This document shows, piece after piece, positions 45,162 to 54,357 of a stretch of DNA of 64,000 nt (position 1 is the stretch's first letter; the number at the start of each line of letters is the position of its first letter). The position numbers and the translations under genes were made by a program. This stretch comes from Rhodobacteraceae bacterium UBA2776 (GTDB lineage Bacteria > Pseudomonadota > Alphaproteobacteria > Rhodobacterales > Rhodobacteraceae): positions 74,559 through 138,558 of the forward strand of contig DEIK01000118.1 of the NCBI GenBank assembly GCA_002352425.1, read 5' to 3'. The notes below the pieces were generated by a model, which was not told the DNA's origin, searched no databases, and was given only the letters and a program-made list of their open reading frames with translations.

Positions 45162-45380
45162 AGCACCAAGCCGCAGCGAATGGATGGCGCAAACCCTGCC
45201 CCGCCCAAAGTTAAAGCAGAGATGCCGTGTATTTTTCTTGACCTAAAGTTAGCTTGAGCCTTTAGAAAGAAATCTCACAAGGGGTCCGTATCTGGATTCT
45301 AGCGGTGCAATTTTGGCTTTCGGTTGCGAACACCTACTGCCTTTTTGCGCAATGAGCCGTCGTTTCAAAGGAGCCACTTT

Positions 45381-45977
45381 ATGCATGTATTGACCGTCCT
45401 TGATCATCCCAACCCTGCTTCGTTCAGCGCGGTTGTTGCCCAGAGTTTCATGGAGGGAGCCAAAGCAGCGGGACACACTGTCGAACTTGCGGATTTGCAT
45501 GCAGAGGGTTTTGACCCGCTTTGGTCGATGGCTGACATTGAAGCAGATGGCAAAGCCTCCATACCGCCGGATGTGGCAAACGAGCAGGAACGTATCGCCC
45601 GCGCAGATGCAATATGCCTTGTTTTTCCACTGTTTTGGTGGGGAATGCCGTCTATGATCAAAGGCTGGGTTGATCGCGTTTGGTCATGGGGGTGGGCATA
45701 TGATCAGTTGGATGACCCAGAGATCTCCCTGCAAAGACCGCGTTCTGGCGTTCTTCTTACGCCAGCCGGAGCGCGTTCAGACGAAATGGAACAGTCTGGT
45801 TACCTTGCTGCCTTGGAAACGGCATGGATCAAAGGAACTTTTGGCTACTTTGGGTTTTCTCCGCGCAAGCTCGAAGTGCTCTACGGCTCGACAGGATCTT
45901 CAGAGCGGCGGCAGTCGCTCTTGGAGACAAGCTATCAAGTTGGCCTATCCCTGGCGCCGCCCCAACCTGCCAAGTAG
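45381..45977 (+). CDS. NAD(P)H:quinone oxidoreductase-type flavodoxin-fold protein
   Basis: 198-residue FMN/FAD flavodoxin-like protein of the NQO1/KefF/MdaB group. MHVLTVLDHPNPASFSAVV is the phosphate-binding N-terminus, DLHAEGFDPLWS follows, and FPLFWWGMPSMIKGWVDRV is the family hallmark. AAAGGAG precedes the ATG at 45381. It is probably a cytoplasmic reductase for quinones or electrophiles. It lies alone, converging on the aminotransferase gene. Confidence 0.85.
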   Translation: MHVLTVLDHPNPASFSAVVAQSFMEGAKAAGHTVELADLHAEGFDPLWSMADIEADGKASIPPDVANEQERIARADAICLVFPLFWWGMPSMIKGWVDRVWSWGWAYDQLDDPEISLQRPRSGVLLTPAGARSDEMEQSGYLAALETAWIKGTFGYFGFSPRKLEVLYGSTGSSERRQSLLETSYQVGLSLAPPQPAK

Positions 45978-46019
45978 GCAAGTCGAAGCTGCTTTTGGGA
46001 ACGATTTTTCTGGGCACAA

Positions 46020-47384
46020 TTATGCAGGCAGCGTCGCCGTCACCGCTGCAATACTTTCGCGCAAAATCCCCTCAATCTGACCGATCATCGCCTCGTCCAT
46101 AATCAAGGTAGGTGACAAGATCAGGATGTTGCCCAAAGGTCGCGCAATCAATCCACGCTTTTGGGTTTCCTGCGCGATGCGCAGCCCGATGTTGACCTCA
46201 TCCGCATAGGTTTCCTTGGTGGCTTTGTCTTTGACAAACTCCATCCCCATCATGAAATGACTGCCGCGCACATCGCCAATGATATCCAGATCGGCCAAGC
46301 CCCGTAGGGCATTTTCAAACACCTTGCCGGTGGTTTGAACGCGTTGCGGGATTTGCTCGCTTTCCAACAGGTCAATGTTGGCCAGAGCTGCAGCCGCCGC
46401 TGCCGGGTGGCCCGAGTAGGTCATGCCGTGCAAAAACATCGCGTCAGGACCGGAAATCACCTCATAAATTTCGTCCGAAATGATGGTCGCTGCCAGCGGT
46501 TGGTAACCCGAGGTCAGACCCTTTGCTGTGTTGATCACATCAGGCACCATGCCAAAAACGTCCTCGGAGGCGAATATATGGCCAAGCCGTCCAAAGGCCG
46601 TCACGACCTCGTCGGCAATGTATTTGATGTCATGGTCCGTGGTGATCTGGCGCATCCGTTTGTGATAGCCATCTGGCGCAACCAAAATACCGCCCGCCCC
46701 CATAATGGGTTCCGCGATAAAAGCCGCGATGTTTTCAGCGCCAATATTGTGGATGTTGGCCAGCATATCGTCAGCCAAGGCTTCTAGGAATTCAGCTTCG
46801 GTCATCTCGCCTGCTTCGCGATACGCATAGGGCGAGCGCAAATGGTGGACCAACCCGTCGGCTGCCGTGTCCCAGCCATCACTATAGGCAGGTGTCGTCA
46901 TTGCCATCGCCAGGTGGGTAGAGCCGTGGTAGGCGCCCACGCGCGACAGGATTTTCTTCTTCTCGGGACGTCCCAAACGGTTGTTATAGTGATGCAGCAT
47001 TCGTATGGCGCTGTCATTGGCTACAGAGCCCGAGTTGCTGAAATGCACATGGTTCAGATGGCCCGGTGCAAGACTTGCCAGTTTAGCGGACAGCTCTGCG
47101 GCAGCGGGGTGGGTAAAGTTGTAAAACGTCGAGTAATAATCCAGCGTTTGCAATTGCTTAGCGATGGCGTCAATGATTTCGGAACGGCCGTGGCCGACGT
47201 TGACACACCACAACCCCCCGATCCCGTCGATCAACTCGTTGCCATCGCTGTCGGTCACATAAGCGCCTTTGGCGGCGACAATAGCCGTGCGGGCACCTTG
47301 CTGTTTGAGGGCATCCAGATTGGCAAATGATTGGATCAAATGTTCGTCTTTGGCCAGTATTTCTTCGGTTGTCATCTTGTTCAT
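46020..47384 (-). CDS. class III PLP aminotransferase, probably polyamine (putrescine)-pyruvate type
   Basis: 454-residue omega-aminotransferase. Substrate/PLP motifs: GIGGLWCVNVGHGR, HFSNSGSVANDSAIR, AYHGSTHLA, EPIMGAGGILVAPDGY, YIADEVVTAFGR, and the PLP Lys in NTAKGLTSGYQP. Closest in pattern to SpuC-like putrescine/diamine and beta-alanine:pyruvate transaminases. The next genes on the same strand are an acetylpolyamine-amidohydrolase-like enzyme and a polyamine ABC importer, which favours putrescine or a similar diamine. It starts 14 bp after the deacetylase gene. Confidence 0.82.
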   Translation of the reverse strand: MNKMTTEEILAKDEHLIQSFANLDALKQQGARTAIVAAKGAYVTDSDGNELIDGIGGLWCVNVGHGRSEIIDAIAKQLQTLDYYSTFYNFTHPAAAELSAKLASLAPGHLNHVHFSNSGSVANDSAIRMLHHYNNRLGRPEKKKILSRVGAYHGSTHLAMAMTTPAYSDGWDTAADGLVHHLRSPYAYREAGEMTEAEFLEALADDMLANIHNIGAENIAAFIAEPIMGAGGILVAPDGYHKRMRQITTDHDIKYIADEVVTAFGRLGHIFASEDVFGMVPDVINTAKGLTSGYQPLAATIISDEIYEVISGPDAMFLHGMTYSGHPAAAAAALANIDLLESEQIPQRVQTTGKVFENALRGLADLDIIGDVRGSHFMMGMEFVKDKATKETYADEVNIGLRIAQETQKRGLIARPLGNILILSPTLIMDEAMIGQIEGILRESIAAVTATLPA

Positions 47385-47398
47385 GTCTCGGTTCCTTT

Positions 47399-48433
47399 TT
47401 AGCTGTTTGCGGCTTCAAAGCCTTGCAGGACATTGACCGTGTTCAAGCCAATTTCCGCGATGTCATAGCCGCCTTCCATCACAAACAAAGTGGGCAAGTT
47501 TGCCCCCGCGATGTCGCCGCCAAATGTTGTAAAATCGTCGCTGACCAGTTTGAAAAAACTGATCGGATCATTTTCGAATGTGTCCACACCCAGCGAAATC
47601 ACCAGCGCATCCGGCTGATAGTCTTTCACCTTGACCAGCGCGTCCAGCAGGGCCGCGCGCCATTCCTCAAAACCGGTTCCCGACGCCATTGGGTAGTTGA
47701 TGTTGAACCCTTTGCCAGCCCCCTCGCCGACCTCATCCACGTAGCCCAGAAAATGCGGGAACGCGTCTTCGGGTTGACCATGCAACGAGATGAAAAGCAC
47801 ATCGTCACGGGTGTAGAAAATGTCCTGTGTGCCGTTGCCGTGGTGGAAATCTACGTCCAAAACCGCGACCCGTTTGGCCCCGTTGTTCAAAAAACTTTGC
47901 GCCGCAATTGCTGCGTTGTTCAAGAAGCAATACCCGCCATACATATCATAGGCCGCGTGATGACCAGGCGGGCGGCACAGCGCGAAAATACCACGCGCGC
48001 CCTCCATCACCAGTTTGGCCCCCGTCAAGGCAACCTGCGCGCTGGCATAGGCCGCTTCCCAGGTGCCCTCGCTGATCGAGGTCTCGCTGGCCATCGCGTA
48101 ATAGCCCAGCTTGCCATCAATGTGATTGGGGCACTTCATCGCCATGCGTCGCGCCGGCCAACAGGTGGTCATGGCCTCGCCATTATAGCCCATTGCCAAC
48201 CATTCATTCCATGCGCTTTGCAAGAACTCGACGAAATCATTGTCATGAATTTGCAAGATCGTTTCCATGCCAAAATCATCCGGTGCGATCACATCGCCAA
48301 GGTCCACAGCCGTGATACGGTCCATGATATATGTCACCCTTGATGGGCGCTCAAACGGTTCGACCAATTCACCGCCAAACAGCTCGGTCTTGGAGTTGCG
48401 CAATTTATGTTTTTCGCTGTGCACAGTGATCAT
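47399..48433 (-). CDS. histone-deacetylase-family acetylpolyamine amidohydrolase
   Basis: 344-residue Zn-dependent amidohydrolase of the class II HDAC-like branch. The active-site His pair is in CRPPGHHAAYD (158-159), the Zn ligands are Asp195 and His197 in DVDFHHGNGTQ and Asp284 in LGVDTFEND. N-terminal SEKHKLRNSKTELFGGELV matches APAH, which removes acetyl groups from N-acetylputrescine and related amines. I chose the ATG at 48433; a GTG two codons upstream is an alternative. Placed between the transaminase and PotF genes, it would feed free diamines to the transaminase. Confidence 0.88.
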   Translation of the reverse strand: MITVHSEKHKLRNSKTELFGGELVEPFERPSRVTYIMDRITAVDLGDVIAPDDFGMETILQIHDNDFVEFLQSAWNEWLAMGYNGEAMTTCWPARRMAMKCPNHIDGKLGYYAMASETSISEGTWEAAYASAQVALTGAKLVMEGARGIFALCRPPGHHAAYDMYGGYCFLNNAAIAAQSFLNNGAKRVAVLDVDFHHGNGTQDIFYTRDDVLFISLHGQPEDAFPHFLGYVDEVGEGAGKGFNINYPMASGTGFEEWRAALLDALVKVKDYQPDALVISLGVDTFENDPISFFKLVSDDFTTFGGDIAGANLPTLFVMEGGYDIAEIGLNTVNVLQGFEAANS

Positions 48434-48524
48434 TTTCACATCCTACTACGGGCAAAACTTTCCTGATCCCTCCCCCACAAATGCGGGAAAGGGTTGTTGT
48501 TTTTGTTACTAGATTTGGCCGCGT

Positions 48525-49553
48525 TTATTTAAGCAGCTGGGTCCAAACTTTCTCGATCAGTTTTTGGCCCTTGTCCGAACAAGCTTCGGCAAAGACGACC
48601 GGAACAGTTGGTGTCGCCAGTTCTGGCGCGCCAACCATGTCGGCCTCAAAGTGATCTTCGGCCCCTGTGATCGCGGTGGCATAACGGGCAAAGTTCGCGT
48701 TGATCGCTATGTTTTCCGGTGCCATCATAAAGTTCAGGAACTTTTTAGCAGCTTCCACATTGCTTGCGCCTTTTGGCACAACGATTGAATCGAACCAACC
48801 CACAACACCTTCTTTAGGGAAGGCGTAAACAATGTTTTCATTGGCGTCCAAACGGCCCTTCATCGTATCGCCGTTCCATGCGCTGGCCATGACCACTTCG
48901 CCATTGGCCAAACGGTCAGTCATGCTCTCTGAGCTATAAAGCAGCACGGATTCCTTTTGTCCCTTCAGCAGTTCCAGGATGCGTTTAGCATCTTGCGGAT
49001 CTTCGGTGCAGAACGGGACATCCAGATAAAGGCTGGCCAAGGTAAACACTTCATCGGCGCTCTTGAACACTTGCAAACGGCCGTTCACTTGATCGGAGGG
49101 CTCAAAGAATTCTTTCAATGATTCCACTTTGCCATCGTAAAGGTCGGAACGGTATTGAACCGATGCCGAACCCCAATGCCACGGGACCGAATATTCCTGC
49201 GTAGGATCCCACGGTGGGTTTTGGAATTTTTCTACGACGTTGGCGTAGTTGGACATGCCTTTGATGTCGATTTTCTGCAGCAGGTCTTCTTTGACCATGA
49301 TCTCGACAAAATGCTGGCTGGGGAACACGACGTCATAGCCGGTTGCGCCAGTTTGCAATTTGGCCAGCAGTGTTTCGTTGGAGTCATATGTGTCGACAAC
49401 GACTTTGATGCCGGTTTCGGCTTCAAATTTTTCAAGCAGCTCTGGAGACGTGTAGTCGGTCCAGTTGTAAAGATGCAATTCTTCTGCAAATGCGGCTGAG
49501 GACATCAACCCCATGACGGCCGCAATGGCACCGGTTTTTACTGTTTTTATCAT
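48525..49553 (-). CDS. polyamine ABC transporter substrate-binding protein (PotF-like)
   Basis: 342-residue periplasmic protein with a signal peptide ending AAFAEE. HLYNWTDYTSPELLEKFEAETG is the classic PotD/PotF start; later blocks are GYDVVFPSQHFVEIM, SDLYDGKVESLKEFFEP and WFDSIVVPKGASN. Putrescine or spermidine is the expected ligand, but exact specificity cannot be read. It follows the permease genes; 91 bp separate it from the deacetylase, with a G/C-rich hairpin at about 48464-48492. Confidence 0.9.
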   Translation of the reverse strand: MIKTVKTGAIAAVMGLMSSAAFAEELHLYNWTDYTSPELLEKFEAETGIKVVVDTYDSNETLLAKLQTGATGYDVVFPSQHFVEIMVKEDLLQKIDIKGMSNYANVVEKFQNPPWDPTQEYSVPWHWGSASVQYRSDLYDGKVESLKEFFEPSDQVNGRLQVFKSADEVFTLASLYLDVPFCTEDPQDAKRILELLKGQKESVLLYSSESMTDRLANGEVVMASAWNGDTMKGRLDANENIVYAFPKEGVVGWFDSIVVPKGASNVEAAKKFLNFMMAPENIAINANFARYATAITGAEDHFEADMVGAPELATPTVPVVFAEACSDKGQKLIEKVWTQLLK

Positions 49554-49576
49554 TTTAGTTCTCCCTGTTGATTGGC

Positions 49577-50392
49577 TTACTTACGTGGTTTTGAGGCGAT
49601 CCAGTAGATGGTAACCAGCGCCAACGAGACCCCAAACAGCACGGTCGAGATGGCGTTCACCTCTGGCGAAATACCGTTTCGGATCATCGAATAAATATAG
49701 ACCGGCAAGGTGGTGGTTCCAGCCGATGAGACCATCAAGGATATAATGAAATCATCCAGCGAAATGACGAATGACAAGGTGGCACCAGCGATTATTCCGG
49801 GCATCATCATCGGCAGTGTGATGTAGCGAAATGCCTGCCATTCGGTGGCATAAAGATCGCAGGCGGCTTGCTCCATGTAGGTGTCCATACCCTCAAGTCG
49901 CGCCCGAATGGGCATAAAGGCGAATGGGATACAAAACACGGTGTGTGCAATGATCAGGTTCCCAAGGCCAAGGTTCAGACCGATGGCAGAAAAGAACATC
50001 AAGGTGGCGACCGCCGTGACGATTTCCGGCACGATCAATGGCAATGTCATGACGCCCATTGATACACCCTTGCCCCTGAACGCCCCGCCCCGCGCCAGCG
50101 CCAAAGCGCCCGCCGTTGCAATCGTGGTTGCCAAAATCGTGGCGATTAATCCGACCAGCAGAGAGTTTTTTGCCGCGTCCAGAATGGCGCCGTTGGTGAA
50201 TACTTTGACGTACCAATCAATGCCGAAGCCCTTCCACACCATAGCCCGTGTGCCAGTGTTGAAGGAATAGGCAACCAGCACGATGATCGGAAAATACAGG
50301 AACGCATAAAAGAAGCCGACCAGCACATAGAGGCTTTTGAAGTGGGCGACGTTGCCAGCACCCTTTGCCTTGGTTTTCCGTGGCGCACTCAT
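49577..50392 (-). CDS. polyamine ABC transporter permease (PotI-like)
   Basis: 271-residue inner-membrane permease with about six helices. The ATPase-contact EAA loop is visible as EQAACDLYATEWQAFRYITLP. It forms a heterodimer with the PotH-like permease and overlaps that gene by four bases (ATGA). Confidence 0.9.
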   Translation of the reverse strand: MSAPRKTKAKGAGNVAHFKSLYVLVGFFYAFLYFPIIVLVAYSFNTGTRAMVWKGFGIDWYVKVFTNGAILDAAKNSLLVGLIATILATTIATAGALALARGGAFRGKGVSMGVMTLPLIVPEIVTAVATLMFFSAIGLNLGLGNLIIAHTVFCIPFAFMPIRARLEGMDTYMEQAACDLYATEWQAFRYITLPMMMPGIIAGATLSFVISLDDFIISLMVSSAGTTTLPVYIYSMIRNGISPEVNAISTVLFGVSLALVTIYWIASKPRK

Positions 50393-51294
50393 GACCCGCT
50401 CCTTTGCCTTTCGGCGCGGGTGAACCGCGCATAAAGCAACATGTTGCAGATCACAAAGATCAGCAGGATCGCCGCCACAGCCGAGCCAAACGGCCAGTTA
50501 CGCGCGGTGGAGAATTGGAATTGCACCAATGTGCCAAGCATCAGGTTTTTCGCGCCACCCAGCATATCAACTGTGATGAAGTCGCCCATGCAGGGGATAA
50601 ACACCAGGATCGCACCCGCCGCGATTCCGGGACCTGTCAGGGGGATCACGACGTGGCGAATAGCGCCCCACTTGTTGGAGTAAAGATCAGCCGCCGCCTC
50701 GACCAATCTAAAGTCCAGCTTTTCCAAACTGGCATAGATCGGCAGCACCATCAGCGGCAGATAGGTATATGTCAGGCCCAACACCACGGCCCCGGGCGAG
50801 TATAGCAAGCCCAGCGATCCATCTGCATCCAGAACACCCAAAAACCGAAGCGGCGCGTCAATTACACCACCGCGACCAAGGATCAAAAGCCATGCAAAAA
50901 TACGGATCAGCATGTTTGTCCAAAACGGCAATGTCACCAGAAAAATCAGCAGGTTCCGGCGCCGCTCATTTTGGCGGGCAATGTAATAGGCAACCGGAAA
51001 GCCGACCAAAACCGTGACCACTGTGGCGATGCCAGCCAGCAACAAAGAGCGCCCAATGATCACCAGATAAGAGGGATCAAACACCAGATTTTCGTCGAAA
51101 TCTGTCTCAAACAATATCTGTTGATAGGCTGCAAATGAAACGTTCGGATGCACCCCGCCGTAGACGTTTTGTTCCATGAACGAAATGCCGATCATGATGC
51201 AAAGCGGGATCATCATGAAAATCCCGATGATCAGATAGGTCGGGCTGAGCGCCAACCAACGGGTGCGTGCGCTTTTTTCAAACGCTGTGCTCAT
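50389..51294 (-). CDS. polyamine ABC transporter permease (PotH-like)
   Basis: 301-residue permease. N-terminal helix LSPTYLIIGIFMMIPLCIMIG, EAA loop LVEAAADLYSNKWGAIRHVVIP. It overlaps the ATPase gene by four bases (ATGA) and the PotI-like gene by four. Confidence 0.9.
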   Translation of the reverse strand: MSTAFEKSARTRWLALSPTYLIIGIFMMIPLCIMIGISFMEQNVYGGVHPNVSFAAYQQILFETDFDENLVFDPSYLVIIGRSLLLAGIATVVTVLVGFPVAYYIARQNERRRNLLIFLVTLPFWTNMLIRIFAWLLILGRGGVIDAPLRFLGVLDADGSLGLLYSPGAVVLGLTYTYLPLMVLPIYASLEKLDFRLVEAAADLYSNKWGAIRHVVIPLTGPGIAAGAILVFIPCMGDFITVDMLGGAKNLMLGTLVQFQFSTARNWPFGSAVAAILLIFVICNMLLYARFTRAERQRSGS

Positions 51295-52367
51295 GAGGTC
51301 AGTTCCGCGAGGGTGTCGGCGGCGAAATCTATGCCGACACTGTCGCCAATCGCCATCTCTTTGCGCCCCAGTTCATCCCTGCTGGAATAGCGCGATTTGA
51401 TCAAAGTGCCGTCATTCAGTTCCATCGAATAAATCGAAGTGCGCCCAAAGAACGATTTGTGGGTCAGGGTGGCATCTGCGCGCCCTTTGCCGGCGTCGAC
51501 AATGACAACATTCTCGGGCCGCACATTTATCGAAATTTCAGCGCCCACTGTCAGATCCGTCGCCCGCTCCACTTGAAGCCCAACACCACCTTTGGAGCGA
51601 TACAGCGTGCTTTTTGCATCTGTGGCTTCAATCGTCACATCAACAATATTGGTGTCACCAATAAAATCCGCCACAAAACGGCTTTTAGGACGGTTGTAGA
51701 TTTCATCCGGGGTGCCGACCTGTTGCACCTGACCGTTGGACATCACCGCGATGCGGTCGCTCATCGACATGGCCTCGTCTTGGTCATGGGTGACGAAAAT
51801 GAATGTAATACCAGTGTCGCGTTGCAGTTTTTGCAATTCATCCCGCATGGCCTGACGCAACTTAAGATCAAGCGCCGACAGGGGTTCATCCAACAGCAAC
51901 ACTTTCGGTTTCGGCGCCAGTGCCCGCGCCAGCGCGATGCGCTGCATTTGCCCGCCGGACATGTTGTTGGTGCGGCGATTACCAAAGTCTTCCATTTGGA
52001 CCAAGGCCAGCATTTCTTTGACGGTTTTGTCAATCTCGGCTTGCGATTTCCCCAATCGTTTCAGACCAAAAGCGATGTTGTCATGCACCGTCATATGCGG
52101 AAATAGGGCGTAGTGCTGAAATACCGTGTTAATCGGGCGCTGGTGCGGGGCGAGGTCTTCGATCTCTTCGCCGTACAGAAATATCTTGCCTTCGGTGACT
52201 TCCTCAAAGCCCGCAATGGACCGCAACAAGGTGGTTTTTCCGCAGCCAGATGGTCCCAACAATGTAAAGAATTCATTGTCTTGGATGCTCAAAGAAACAT
52301 CATTAAGCGCCACAAAGGAACCGTAGTGTTTAACAATATTCTGAACGTCTACTGCGATTTCAGCCAT
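51291..52367 (-). CDS. polyamine ABC transporter ATPase (PotA/PotG-like)
   Basis: 358-residue ATPase of the spermidine/putrescine family. Walker A GPSGCGKT (38-45), Q-loop region VFQHYALFPH, signature NMSGGQMQRIALARAL, Walker B LLLDEPLSALD, switch His in FVTHDQDEA, then a TOBE domain. I chose the ATG at 52367 (MAEIAVDVQN); its ribosome site is weak (GGGGATGAATATT). First gene of the minus-strand operon potG-potH-potI-potF-deacetylase-aminotransferase and divergent from the LuxR-type gene. Confidence 0.92.
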   Translation of the reverse strand: MAEIAVDVQNIVKHYGSFVALNDVSLSIQDNEFFTLLGPSGCGKTTLLRSIAGFEEVTEGKIFLYGEEIEDLAPHQRPINTVFQHYALFPHMTVHDNIAFGLKRLGKSQAEIDKTVKEMLALVQMEDFGNRRTNNMSGGQMQRIALARALAPKPKVLLLDEPLSALDLKLRQAMRDELQKLQRDTGITFIFVTHDQDEAMSMSDRIAVMSNGQVQQVGTPDEIYNRPKSRFVADFIGDTNIVDVTIEATDAKSTLYRSKGGVGLQVERATDLTVGAEISINVRPENVVIVDAGKGRADATLTHKSFFGRTSIYSMELNDGTLIKSRYSSRDELGRKEMAIGDSVGIDFAADTLAELTS

Positions 52368-52399
52368 ATAATATTCATCCCCGCTTGCCGCCCGTGGCA

Positions 52400-52466
52400 A
52401 TACCCCTTATCTGAATTAGATCAGAGTAATCCGACCATTGGAAGGGGTATATACCCCCAAAGAGGT
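52400..52466. promoter_or_regulatory. inverted-repeat-rich divergent promoter region, potG-like / luxR-like genes
   Basis: ATACCCCTT (52400-52408) and its complement AAGGGGTAT (52442-52450) are 33 bp apart. GGGGTATATACCCC (52444-52457) is a perfect 14-bp palindrome, and ATACC...GGTAT (52452-52469 region) forms a further weak repeat. Such repeated elements between divergent genes suggest operator sites for the regulator encoded next door. Confidence 0.5.
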
Positions 52467-52476
52467 ATTCACTCAA

Positions 52477-53274
52477 GTGACTGATGAAACAGAAGAATCC
52501 CAACTTGCTGTCGCAATCGCCAGTTTACATGTGGTGAGTTTCCCACATGAGTTAAGCCGCTGGCTACAGAAAACCGTGAGCTTTGATAACATAACGATTC
52601 TGGCGTATTTTCAAAATCAGGCCCCATCGCTGCTACTGTATGAGGGCAAAAATTCCAAAATTCTGGACGGCATTGCCAAGGACTATTTGGCCGGCGCCTA
52701 TTTACTTGATCCTTTCCACGATCTGCACATCAACACGGTGCCCGCTGGGGTGTATTTGCTCAGCGACGTTTCGCCTGACAAATTTCGCAGCAATCCATAT
52801 TACCTCGAGTATTACAAAAAGACCAAAATGATGGATGAGCTCGCCTTTGTGACCTATCCCGCATCCGGTGTTTCGCTGCATGTTTGCCTTGGCCGCGACG
52901 ACAATTCCAATCAGGTCTTCACCCCGCGTGATCTTGAAAATGCGCACAGAATCGCACCCCTTGTATCGGCTTTGTCGATCAACCACTGGAATGGATTAAG
53001 GTCCGAGGGCGCCTATGCTGAAGAGGAGACCACCTCAAAACTGATCCGGGAAATGGAGCATCGCCACGGCATTTCTCTAAGTCCCAGACAGGCCGAAGTC
53101 GCCATGCTGGTCCTACGCGGTCACTCGTCCGTGTCAATCGGTCTGCGGTTGGGAGTCAGCTTTCAAACCATCAAGGTGTTTCGCAAACAGCTCTATAAAA
53201 AATGTCATATTTCCTCCCAAGCCCAGCTGTTTAAATTAATGATTCCGGTTCTGGAAATGGTGTCAGCCTCCTAG
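52477..53274 (+). CDS. LuxR-family transcriptional regulator
   Basis: 265 residues from a GTG start at 52477, preceded by AAAGAGG; a TTG at 52438 would also be in frame but has no ribosome site and would place the palindrome inside the gene. The C-terminal LuxR/FixJ HTH is ISLSPRQAEVAMLVLRGHSS, then a recognition helix in LGVSFQTIKVFRKQLYKKC. The N-terminal 190 residues resemble no signalling domain I can name; they lack an obvious receiver Asp set or acyl-homoserine-lactone-binding pattern. Divergence from the polyamine operon makes it a candidate regulator of that operon. Confidence 0.78.
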   Translation: MTDETEESQLAVAIASLHVVSFPHELSRWLQKTVSFDNITILAYFQNQAPSLLLYEGKNSKILDGIAKDYLAGAYLLDPFHDLHINTVPAGVYLLSDVSPDKFRSNPYYLEYYKKTKMMDELAFVTYPASGVSLHVCLGRDDNSNQVFTPRDLENAHRIAPLVSALSINHWNGLRSEGAYAEEETTSKLIREMEHRHGISLSPRQAEVAMLVLRGHSSVSIGLRLGVSFQTIKVFRKQLYKKCHISSQAQLFKLMIPVLEMVSAS

Positions 53275-53331
53275 GGATTATTTGCGAGACCAAGGAAACA
53301 ATTCGGTTGGGTTTCCAACACCAAATATCCT

Positions 53332-54357
53332 TTAGGTTTGTTGCGCCATTGCAGCACTGGCATCGCGCCACCCAGGTAGGTTGGTGTCAAGGAAATCGGC
53401 AATCTCACACAGACCCGCGTCAATCAGCGCGGTTTGCATCTGCTGCATCACACGGGGCATGAATTGCAAGTAGCCGGTTTTACCATCACGTATGTTCAGG
53501 CGTGGAAACAAGCCTACGATGCGGGTGTGCCGTTGCGCGGCCAACAGGTGATAGCGTTTCATAATTTCATCGGGCGCACCGCAAGTGGCTGGGATTGCCG
53601 CAAGATAGCGGTCCAGCATCGCGGTCTCCAACCCCGGGGCCAAGTCGCGCCGTGCGTCTTGCAGCAGCGACATCAGGTCGTATTCCGCCGCCCCCAAAAC
53701 ACCGTCTTGAAAGTCGAGAAGCCCGCAAGCCTGGACCCCTTTTCGGCCCGTTAGCAGCATCAGATTGTCGATATGAAAATCTCGTAGGACCAATGCCTTT
53801 GGGGCCTCTATGACGGGGGCCAATCCTTTGCGCCACAAGTCGCGGAACGCCGCATCAAAACGCGCTATGTCAAGTTGCGGGGCAACAATCGGCACGAACC
53901 ATTCCGAAAAGATTGTGATCTCTTGCAGTAGCACATCCATATCATAAGCCGGCACCGCGACGGCAGTGGCCTGTGGGTGGGTATGCAGATGCACCAACGT
54001 ATCAATCGCCAATTCGTACAACGCCACCTCGTCATGGCCAGCCGCCAACAATTTGCCATAGGTCGCCATGCCGAAATCTTCGATCAAGGCCAGGCCGGTG
54101 TCAGGGTCGGCCCCGAACACATGCGGCGCACTCAGGCCAAGGCTGGTCAGGTGCCGCGCCAGCCGGATAAAGGCGGCAAAGCCAACCGGATCAGTGTGAT
54201 CCTCCATCAACAGCCGGTCCGCCCCTTTCAGGCGCACATAGCTACGTGGTGAAGCATCACTGGGCAAAGCAATGAGCGCTGCGTCGCTGTGCCCGTAACG
54301 CGCCAAAAAACTTGCGGCAGGCGCGGTATTTTTTAAAGAGGTAGGCGTCTGCGTCAT
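53332..54357 (-). CDS. aminoglycoside-phosphotransferase-fold kinase (AmgK/COG3178-like)
   Basis: 341-residue kinase-fold protein. Nucleotide lobe: DASPRSYVRLKG and LIEDFGMATYGKLL; catalytic loop VLRDFHIDNLMLL with the expected Asp; metal-binding GLLDFQDGVLGAAEYDLMSL; C-terminal QRHTRIVGLFPRLNIRDGK. It matches the COG3178 group that includes the cell-wall sugar kinase AmgK. The usual partners (tsaE, nucleotidyltransferase murU) are absent; upstream lies a remnant and a decayed IS. The ATG overlaps the stop of that remnant (ATGA). Confidence 0.82.
   Translation of the reverse strand: MTQTPTSLKNTAPAASFLARYGHSDAALIALPSDASPRSYVRLKGADRLLMEDHTDPVGFAAFIRLARHLTSLGLSAPHVFGADPDTGLALIEDFGMATYGKLLAAGHDEVALYELAIDTLVHLHTHPQATAVAVPAYDMDVLLQEITIFSEWFVPIVAPQLDIARFDAAFRDLWRKGLAPVIEAPKALVLRDFHIDNLMLLTGRKGVQACGLLDFQDGVLGAAEYDLMSLLQDARRDLAPGLETAMLDRYLAAIPATCGAPDEIMKRYHLLAAQRHTRIVGLFPRLNIRDGKTGYLQFMPRVMQQMQTALIDAGLCEIADFLDTNLPGWRDASAAMAQQT

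Noticed and set aside
47327..48343. 338-residue open frame antisense to the deacetylase
   Set aside because: Same reason: the minus-strand gene has intact Zn ligands, the antisense frame has none.
48464..48492. Hairpin between the PotF-like and deacetylase genes
   Set aside because: Several wobble pairs and no T-tract in the operon direction; mentioned in the gene entry but not called as a terminator.
53275..53331. GGAAAC/GTTTCC hairpin after the LuxR-type gene
   Set aside because: Six-bp stem only, large loop and no T-tract; too weak to call.
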